NCBI GenBank assembly: GCA_025464345.1
Contig: JAODGP010000043.1
Span: forward strand, 1 to 10,681
Origin: Methanosarcinales archaeon
Lineage (GTDB): Archaea > Halobacteriota > Syntropharchaeia > Alkanophagales > Methanospirareceae
Length of the DNA stretch: 10,681 nt
Reading direction: 5' to 3'
A program made the position numbers and the translations under genes. Below, piece by piece: positions 7,240 through 10,681 of this stretch (its first letter is position 1; each line of letters opens with the position of its first letter). Below the pieces are notes generated by a model, which did no database searches, was not told the origin of the DNA, and saw nothing but the letters and a program-made list of their open reading frames with translations.

Positions 7240-7382
7240 CTATACCACCTCCCATAGTATGGCACTGAATATCCCCATGGTACTGCTGGTCCATATATTC
7301 CGGTCCACCACCAGCCCGGCATCCAGTACCATCTGCGGTATGGATTACCTCTTCTTCCACACCACCAGAATCCCCATGGCAT
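7236..7382 (-). CDS. Tryptophan-rich microprotein (48 residues)
   Basis: Read directly from the minus strand: ATG 7382 to TGA 7236. The protein begins MPWGFWWCGRRGNPYRRWYW and contains 10 Trp, 7 Tyr and 1 Phe in 48 residues, with one Cys (8) and many Gly, Pro and Arg but no long hydrophobic run. A GGAGGTGAT site (plus 7388-7396) lies 5 nt upstream of the start and overlaps the TAG stop of the 59-residue gene. Its TGA overlaps the next ATG, so it is coupled on both sides. I recognise no domain; short W/G/P-rich proteins beside DUF5320 genes are the nearest parallel I recall. It may be a binding surface within a complex, or associate with a membrane face or cofactor; this is speculation. The evidence that it is translated is position, ribosome site and couplings. 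Confidence 0.72.
   Translation of the reverse strand: MPWGFWWCGRRGNPYRRWYWMPGWWWTGIYGPAVPWGYSVPYYGRWYR
7243..7252 (-). promoter_or_regulatory. Ribosome binding site of the six-cysteine gene, inside the Trp-rich gene
   Basis: GGAGGTGGTA on the minus strand lies 3 nt before ATG 7239 (about 7 nt from the GGAGG core) and is also the codons for the last residues of the Trp-rich protein. It supports the 55-residue gene as real and coupled. Confidence 0.6.
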
Positions 7383-7387
7383 ATCTC

Positions 7388-7396
7388 ATCACCTCC
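7388..7396 (-). promoter_or_regulatory. Ribosome binding site of the Trp-rich gene
   Basis: A full GGAGGTGAT stands 5 nt before ATG 7382. Its first G is also the last base of the TAG stop of the preceding 59-residue gene, so the two genes are tightly packed. The same 9-nt sequence precedes the genes starting at 7051 and 6151. Confidence 0.7.
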
Positions 7397-7575
7397 TATT
7401 CACCTTTTAACTCTTTTAGACGTCTATCTATCTCCTTCAATCTCGCTTCTAATATCGCTCGCTCGCCCTCGAGCATTCTTATCTCTTCCTCTTTTGGCAT
7501 GCTGAACCAGGGCGGTGGGACCAACCAGGGAATCCCCCAACCCTTCCAATGCCAGCCATAATATGGCCAATACAT
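7396..7575 (-). CDS. DUF5320-like small protein (59 residues) with aromatic N-terminus and coiled coil
   Basis: Read directly from the minus strand: ATG 7575 to TAG 7396. Residues 1-24 are rich in Trp, Tyr and Pro (MYWPYYGWHWKGWGIPW, then PPPWF). Residues 27-59 form a charged helix (PKEEEIRMLEGERAILEARL, then KEIDRRLKELKGE) with heptad-like spacing of I/L. This two-part layout, aromatic head and coiled-coil tail, is shared with the 105-residue protein of the same operon, and the tail resembles that of the NifX fusion. The start at 7575 lies 5 nt after AGGGGGTGAT (plus 7581-7590), which itself overlaps the upstream TGA stop. There is no cysteine. Function is unknown; oligomerisation with its operon partners through the coiled coil is inference. 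Confidence 0.8.
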   Translation of the reverse strand: MYWPYYGWHWKGWGIPWLVPPPWFSMPKEEEIRMLEGERAILEARLKEIDRRLKELKGE

Positions 7576-7581
7576 TTCATA

Positions 7582-8151
7582 TCACCCCCTTTTGAGCTCC
7601 TCTATCCTCCTCTTCACCTCCTCTATCTCCCTCTCCAGTCTGCTTACCATATCTGATAACTGGCTGAGTTCCCCGCTCGTGCGCGGTGATTCTGACTGTG
7701 ATGAGGCGGGCTGCTGCATGCCAGGCATGCCTCTGCCCATACCTCTGCCCATACCACGACCTGAGCCTCGTCCGCCACCCATGCCCATGCCCATACCGGC
7801 ATGAGCGGCAACGGTCGAAGTCCCTGCCTCCATCAGCCTGCCACTTTTATACATCTCTATCGCTTCCCGGACAGTGCCATACGCGCCTGTTGCGATTCTC
7901 ACACCCGCGGTAGATAGCACCTGAAACGCATTTGGTCCTATATTACCGCTAATCAGCACCTCTGCACCTCTGTTCACGACGGTCTGAGCAGCCTGAATAC
8001 CCGCGCCACCCGGTGCGCCCATCGCTTCGTTCGGTATAGCCTCGTATTCCATCGTATCGCTATCCACGAATATTAGATACTGACACCGTCCGAACCGCGG
8101 ATCCACCTCCGCATCCAGATCATCCCCTGCCGCTGTTACGCATATCTTCAT
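7582..8151 (-). CDS. NifX-like domain fused to Gly/Arg/Met-rich linker and C-terminal coiled coil
   Basis: This 189-residue protein has three parts. Residues 1-112 are a NifX/NifB C-terminal-like domain (MKICVTAAGDDLDAEVDPRF, GRCQYLIFVD, then NRGAEVLISGNIGPNAF and GTVREAIEMYKSGRL), a fold that binds Fe-S or metal clusters or precursors. Residues 118-146 are a low-complexity GMGMGMGGGRGSGRGM-type linker. Residues 160-188 are a charged coiled coil ending RRIEELKRG. The frame continues up to an ATG at 8187, but that lies within the TATA region, and MKICV at 8151 is the usual domain start with AAGGGGA about 11 nt upstream, so I chose 8151. It heads the five-gene operon and diverges from the SPFH gene. 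The last codons overlap the ribosome site of the next gene. The fused coiled coil suggests it is physically tied to the small proteins downstream (inference). Confidence 0.88.
   Translation of the reverse strand: MKICVTAAGDDLDAEVDPRFGRCQYLIFVDSDTMEYEAIPNEAMGAPGGAGIQAAQTVVNRGAEVLISGNIGPNAFQVLSTAGVRIATGAYGTVREAIEMYKSGRLMEAGTSTVAAHAGMGMGMGGGRGSGRGMGRGMGRGMPGMQQPASSQSESPRTSGELSQLSDMVSRLEREIEEVKRRIEELKRG
7718..7799. repeat. Low-complexity imperfect repeats encoding the GMGMG/GRGM linker
   Basis: The plus strand shows repeated units such as CCTCTGCCCATA and CCCATGCCCATG, which on the minus strand encode Gly-Met and Gly-Arg-Gly-Met repeats of the NifX-fusion linker. Unit copies are imperfect. Such tracts expand and contract easily, so linker length probably varies between relatives. 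Confidence 0.6.
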
Positions 8152-8172
8152 ATTATTATCATTCCCCTTATT

Positions 8173-8199
8173 TGAATATATATTCATTCATATAAAAAT
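8173..8199 (-). promoter_or_regulatory. Promoter and palindromic operator-like site of the small-protein operon
   Basis: The minus strand has a TATA-like TTTTTATATG (plus 8189-8198), which predicts a start near 8166 and a leader of about 15 nt with AAGGGGA. Immediately downstream lies a perfect 14-bp palindrome TGAATATATATTCA (8173-8186), placed where a bound regulator would block initiation. The ATATAT core could itself act as the TATA box, giving a nearly leaderless start at 8151. Confidence 0.45.
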
Positions 8200-8221
8200 A
8201 CCAAGCACCAGTGACCATCAC

Positions 8222-8240
8222 CAAAAGAGATATATGTATG
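8222..8240 (+). promoter_or_regulatory. TATA promoter of the SPFH gene
   Basis: A BRE-like CAAAAGA is followed by GATATATGTATG (8229-8240), predicting transcription from about 8260, just before the ribosome site AGGGGGTGA (8261-8269). It lies back to back with the minus-strand promoter at 8189-8198. Confidence 0.5.
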
Positions 8241-8260
8241 CATGGCATTGATTGAGAAAT

Positions 8261-8269
8261 AGGGGGTGA
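8261..8269 (+). promoter_or_regulatory. Ribosome binding site deciding the SPFH start
   Basis: AGGGGGTGA lies 9 nt before ATG 8279 and only 3 nt before the in-frame GTG at 8273. The other strong sites in this window sit 5-7 nt from their ATG, so ATG 8279 is preferred; GTG 8273 would add two residues. Confidence 0.55.
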
Positions 8270-8278
8270 AAAGTGAAA

Positions 8279-9037
8279 ATGGCTCTGGGATTGCTTATAG
8301 CCGGGATAGTGGTTTTTGGGCTGATATTGCTGGCTTCTTCGATAAAAGTGGTCAAGGAATACGAACGGGGTGTTATCTTTAGACTGGGGCGACTCGTGGG
8401 TGCAAGGGGACCCGGGCTATTCCTGATTATACCGATATTCGAGACCATGGTGAAGATAGACCTCAGGGTTATGGTATTTGACGTACCGCCACAGGAGGTC
8501 ATAACCAGGGATAACGTTACCACGCGAGTCAACGCGGTCGTGTACTACCGTGTTATGGATCCTGAGAAGGCGGTAACTGCGGTGGAACGATACGATTATG
8601 CCACATCTCAGATCGCACTGACAACGATAAGAGGCGTGATAGGGCAGGCGGAGCTGGATGAGTTACTCGCCGAGCGTGATAAATTGAACCTGAGATTGCA
8701 GAAGATAATTGACGAGGCGACTGATCCGTGGGGCATAAAGGTCTCTGCTGTTGAGATAAAGGACGTGGAACTGCCAAAGGAGATGCAGCGTGCTATGGCT
8801 GCGCAGGCAGAAGCGGAACGTGACAAGCGAGCACGGATAATAACAGCCGAAGCGGAGTTCCAGGCGGCAAAGAGGATCGCGGAAGCAGCGAGTGTACTCG
8901 AATCAGAGAAGGGCGGGATGTTCATCAGGGCGTTGCAGATGATAAAAGAAGCTACGGAAGAGAAGGCTACTACTGTAATCATTCCGTTCCCGATAGAGAT
9001 GCTCGAAGCTCTGGGCTATCAGGTACTCAAGAAGTAA
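8279..9037 (+). CDS. Stomatin/prohibitin-like SPFH domain membrane protein
   Basis: This 252-residue protein is a slipin/stomatin of the SPFH family, which forms membrane-anchored oligomeric cages or scaffolds affecting membrane microdomains and proteases. Residues 2-21 are one membrane-inserting helix (LGLLIAGIVVFGLILLASS). The SPFH domain follows with YERGVIFRLGRL, GPGLFLIIPIFE, MVFDVPPQEVITRDNV and VNAVVYYRVMDPEKAV, all classic for stomatins. A long Ala/Glu-rich coiled-coil region around residues 160-225 (AAQAEAERDKRARIITAEAE) precedes a hydrophobic C-terminus (IIPFPIEMLEALGY). Length is normal. Stomatin genes often pair with an NfeD membrane protease gene; none is seen here, and the neighbours are the divergent NifX operon and moeA. 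The client process is unknown. Confidence 0.93.
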   Translation: MALGLLIAGIVVFGLILLASSIKVVKEYERGVIFRLGRLVGARGPGLFLIIPIFETMVKIDLRVMVFDVPPQEVITRDNVTTRVNAVVYYRVMDPEKAVTAVERYDYATSQIALTTIRGVIGQAELDELLAERDKLNLRLQKIIDEATDPWGIKVSAVEIKDVELPKEMQRAMAAQAEAERDKRARIITAEAEFQAAKRIAEAASVLESEKGGMFIRALQMIKEATEEKATTVIIPFPIEMLEALGYQVLKK

Positions 9038-9040
9038 CAG

Positions 9041-9050
9041 GATTTATTTG
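9041..9050 (+). promoter_or_regulatory. Possible TATA box of moeA
   Basis: GATTTATTTG is centred about 28 nt before ATG 9074, the right distance for a leaderless transcript, and no Shine-Dalgarno site precedes that ATG. The match is weak; read-through from the SPFH gene is equally possible. Confidence 0.3.
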
Positions 9051-9073
9051 CGAGACCATATTTGTCAATCTAT

Positions 9074-10318
9074 ATGGGGAAGCAATTTCTGGATATAACA
9101 GGGCAGGCAGATGCGGAACGTAAGATACGGGAGCTGAGTGAGAGATTGGCTGAACGGCTGGCTTCTGAGTCGGAGATAGTGAGAATAGAGGATGCACCGG
9201 GCAGAATTGCTTCCGCCGATATTTTTTCCACTCTTGATATTCCTCCTTTTGACCGTGCGACAATGGATGGCTACGCGGTTGTGGCATCAGATACCTATTA
9301 TGCTACTGAAGATAATCCCGCCACGGTTGTGGTGAAGGCACGTATCCATGCAGGTGATGCTCCTTCCGTGGATGTAACACAGGGGTTCTGTACAGGTATA
9401 TCTACCGGTGCGGCGATACCCGAAGGTGCTGATGCGGTTGTCAGGATAGAGGATACGACGGAGCACGGGAACGAAGTGAAGATTTACAGACCTGTGGTAC
9501 CGGGCGAGAACATAATGCCCGCCGGTTCGGACATAAAACGTGGTGAGAAGATAGTTAAACGCGGTAGTGTACTGACCGTGCGTGATACGGGCGTCATGGC
9601 AGCATGTGGCTTGACCGAGCTGGAAGTACGAAAGAAGCCACGGGTCGCTATTATATCCACGGGCAATGAATTGCTAATGCCGGGCGAAATCCTCACACCG
9701 GGCAAGATATACGATGTTAATCTGCGTACGCTCAGTGATTGTGTACGGGACTGTGGTTCCGTACCTGTATCGCTCGGTATCGCACGTGATCGGAGGGCAG
9801 AAATAAGGGATAAGCTCATTGAGGGTCTGAAGATGGATGTTGTATTGATCTCAGGGGGAACTTCCGCAGGTGGTGGTGACGAGGTGCCGGGAGCGATAGC
9901 AGAGCTGGGTGATATAATTCTGCATGGCGTGGATATAAAACCCGGAAAGCCATTTGTACTCGGTATCTGTGATGATAAACCCGTATTCGGACTGCCAGGT
10001 AACCCCACATCCGCACTGATAACTTTCAATCTCTTCGTTGCGCCACTGCTGCGTAGAATCTCAGGACTGGATACGCAAAAACCGTGCAGGCGCATGATAG
10101 CTCGTGCTGCATGTAGAATCTTCTCAGAAGCAGGCAGGAATGAGTATGTGATGGTGAAGCTCGTTCCCGAAGGTGATAAACTCCTGGCTTATCCTGTACT
10201 GAGTGGCTCTGGTGCAATAACAACGCTCGCAAAGGCTGACGGATACATATATGTGGAGAAGGGTAAGGAGATAATAGAGGAGGGTGCGGTGGTGGAAGTG
10301 GTGTCATTGACCTGCTAA
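9074..10318 (+). CDS. moeA: MoeA, molybdopterin molybdenumtransferase
   Basis: MoeA inserts molybdate or tungstate into adenylylated molybdopterin, the last general step of Mo/W cofactor synthesis in the cytoplasm. The 414-residue protein shows the full family order: PPFDRATMDGYA (57-68), TGAAIPEGADAVVRIED (111-127), GENIMPAGSDI (144-154), the MoCF-binding domain with ISTGNELLMPGE (194-205), KIYDVN (211-216), SGGTSAGGGDE (250-260) and KPGKPF (279-284), GLPGNPTSA (306-314), and a C-terminal beta domain with VLSGSGAITTLAKADGYI. Length is normal and no key motif is missing. The frame also offers a TTG at 9062, but ATG 9074 fits the family N-terminus and the TATA-like box. It starts 36 bp after the SPFH gene and ends 6 bp from the convergent DUF357 stop. 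In an anaerobic archaeon likely users include formylmethanofuran dehydrogenase, formate dehydrogenase or aldehyde oxidoreductases (inference). Confidence 0.95.
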   Translation: MGKQFLDITGQADAERKIRELSERLAERLASESEIVRIEDAPGRIASADIFSTLDIPPFDRATMDGYAVVASDTYYATEDNPATVVVKARIHAGDAPSVDVTQGFCTGISTGAAIPEGADAVVRIEDTTEHGNEVKIYRPVVPGENIMPAGSDIKRGEKIVKRGSVLTVRDTGVMAACGLTELEVRKKPRVAIISTGNELLMPGEILTPGKIYDVNLRTLSDCVRDCGSVPVSLGIARDRRAEIRDKLIEGLKMDVVLISGGTSAGGGDEVPGAIAELGDIILHGVDIKPGKPFVLGICDDKPVFGLPGNPTSALITFNLFVAPLLRRISGLDTQKPCRRMIARAACRIFSEAGRNEYVMVKLVPEGDKLLAYPVLSGSGAITTLAKADGYIYVEKGKEIIEEGAVVEVVSLTC

Positions 10319-10324
10319 TTTGAA

Positions 10325-10561
10325 TTATGTTTTATTTCTTTTCTTAGCCATTACCGTTTCTGTGAGTTTCTTCGCACCGTCTATCAGACCGTGAGCGTAG
10401 TTTATACAGCCAAATGCGGTGAATAAATCCCCTATTTCTAAATAATACTTCGCATCTTCGTAATACGCTCTCGCAAGCTCTGCCACTTCAGAACGGGGTA
10501 AATCGGCAATATTCTCCTCAAATAGCACTATATCCTTCCTTATACGTTCCTCTTCGTTCAT
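10325..10561 (-). CDS. DUF357 family archaeal protein (78 residues)
   Basis: This small helical protein has the DUF357 pattern: an N-terminal charged helix, then ARAYYEDAKYYLEIGDLFTA and FGCINYAHGLIDGAKKL. The family is archaeal and has no established function; the helical hairpin with YY..A..Y and the GC.NYAHG.IDG stretch resembles HEPN-type folds. I see no catalytic motif, and only one Cys (51). ATG 10561 is preceded by no Shine-Dalgarno site but by a TATA-like box at the right distance for leaderless translation. It diverges from an ATP-cone gene across 33 bp and converges with moeA. Confidence 0.85.
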   Translation of the reverse strand: MNEEERIRKDIVLFEENIADLPRSEVAELARAYYEDAKYYLEIGDLFTAFGCINYAHGLIDGAKKLTETVMAKKRNKT

Positions 10562-10594
10562 GTTTTATGCTATTCTATCTTATCTGTTATATTA
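10562..10594. promoter_or_regulatory. 33-bp divergent promoter region for DUF357 and the ATP-cone gene
   Basis: The minus strand has TTAATATAAC (plus 10586-10595), about 29 nt from ATG 10561. The plus strand has TTTTATGC (10563-10570), about 28 nt from ATG 10595. Each box therefore sits next to the opposite gene's start codon, and neither gene has a Shine-Dalgarno site. Both transcripts appear leaderless. The plus-strand box is the weaker match. Confidence 0.45.
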
Positions 10595-10681
10595 ATGCCA
10601 GAAAGAATCCGGAAACGGGATGGCAGAATAGTGGAATTCGATCGTGATAAGATAACCACTGCGATTTATAAGGCGATATTG
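10595..10681 (+). CDS. ATP-cone protein, probably ribonucleotide reductase, N-terminal fragment
   Basis: The last 87 bases encode 29 residues: MPERIRKRDGRIVEFDRDKI, then TTAIYKAIL, and run off the window. This is the start of an ATP-cone domain (basic I-R-K-R-D-G-R, then F-D-x-x-K-I, then A-I-x-K-A), which binds ATP/dATP as an allosteric regulator of ribonucleotide reductases. In archaea this start is typical of class III (NrdD) or class II enzymes; the repressor NrdR has its cone after a zinc ribbon, so it is unlikely here. Which reductase class cannot be decided without the rest. There is no Shine-Dalgarno site, in keeping with a leaderless start. Confidence 0.75.
   Translation, partial: MPERIRKRDGRIVEFDRDKITTAIYKAIL

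Noticed and set aside
7229..7561. 110-codon plus-strand frame over the small minus-strand genes
   Set aside because: The minus strand has three coupled genes with strong ribosome sites and coherent motifs over the same stretch; the plus frame has none.
5792..8151. Nitrogen-fixation cluster
   Set aside because: NifU- and NifX-like proteins are present, but there is no nifH, nifD, nifK, nifE, nifN or nifB radical-SAM part; both families are common without nitrogenase.
8152..8187. Upstream ATG extending the NifX fusion by 12 residues
   Set aside because: It overlaps the palindrome and lies next to the TATA box, upstream of the predicted transcription start; MKICV at 8151 is the normal domain start.
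1..10681. CRISPR array, tRNA, rRNA or insertion sequence
   Set aside because: No regularly spaced repeats, no cloverleaf-like or rRNA-like stretches, and no transposase or terminal inverted repeats were seen; intergenic gaps are all under 200 bp.

Overview
The window is archaeal. It carries an AglB-type oligosaccharyltransferase, an archaeal UbiD-family decarboxylase of the anhydromevalonate phosphate decarboxylase kind, a DUF357 protein, TATA/BRE-like promoters and several genes that start without a Shine-Dalgarno site. The gene set (IscU/NifU-like and NifX-like proteins, DUF5320-like small proteins, MoeA) fits an anaerobic euryarchaeon of the methanogen, methane/alkane-oxidiser or Archaeoglobus type. 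That placement is inference; there is no rRNA or other marker in the window.

Layout. (1) 1-624 (+) is the 3' end of an ABC-2 type permease. (2) 803-4483 (+) is aglB, a large membrane oligosaccharyltransferase with its own TATA promoter. (3) A minus-strand operon reads 6612 -> 4540: an IscU/NifU-like Fe-S scaffold, a NifX-like small protein (ATGA overlap), and a UbiD-family decarboxylase. (4) A second minus-strand operon reads 8151 -> 6734 and is closed by a hairpin plus T-tract. It encodes five small proteins: a NifX-like domain fused to a Gly/Arg/Met-rich linker and a coiled coil, a 59-residue DUF5320-like protein, a 48-residue tryptophan-rich microprotein, a 55-residue six-cysteine microprotein, and a 105-residue DUF5320-like protein. 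The three middle genes (59, 48 and 55 codons) were read directly from the minus strand; each has a strong ribosome binding site and tight coupling to its neighbour. (5) 8279-9037 (+) is a stomatin/SPFH membrane protein, divergent from operon 4. (6) 9074-10318 (+) is moeA. (7) 10325-10561 (-) is a DUF357 protein. (8) 10595-10681 (+) is the first 29 codons of an ATP-cone protein, probably a ribonucleotide reductase, cut by the window end.

How the genes work together. The two minus-strand operons both combine NifX-family proteins with small Cys-rich, aromatic-rich or scaffold proteins, which suggests metal or Fe-S cluster handling; no nitrogenase gene is present. The IscU-NifX-UbiD operon may link cluster assembly to the archaeal mevalonate route, whose dehydratase is an Fe-S enzyme. 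MoeA supplies molybdenum/tungsten cofactor. The most unusual part is 6734-8151, where three of five proteins end in a similar charged coiled coil, as if built to assemble together.
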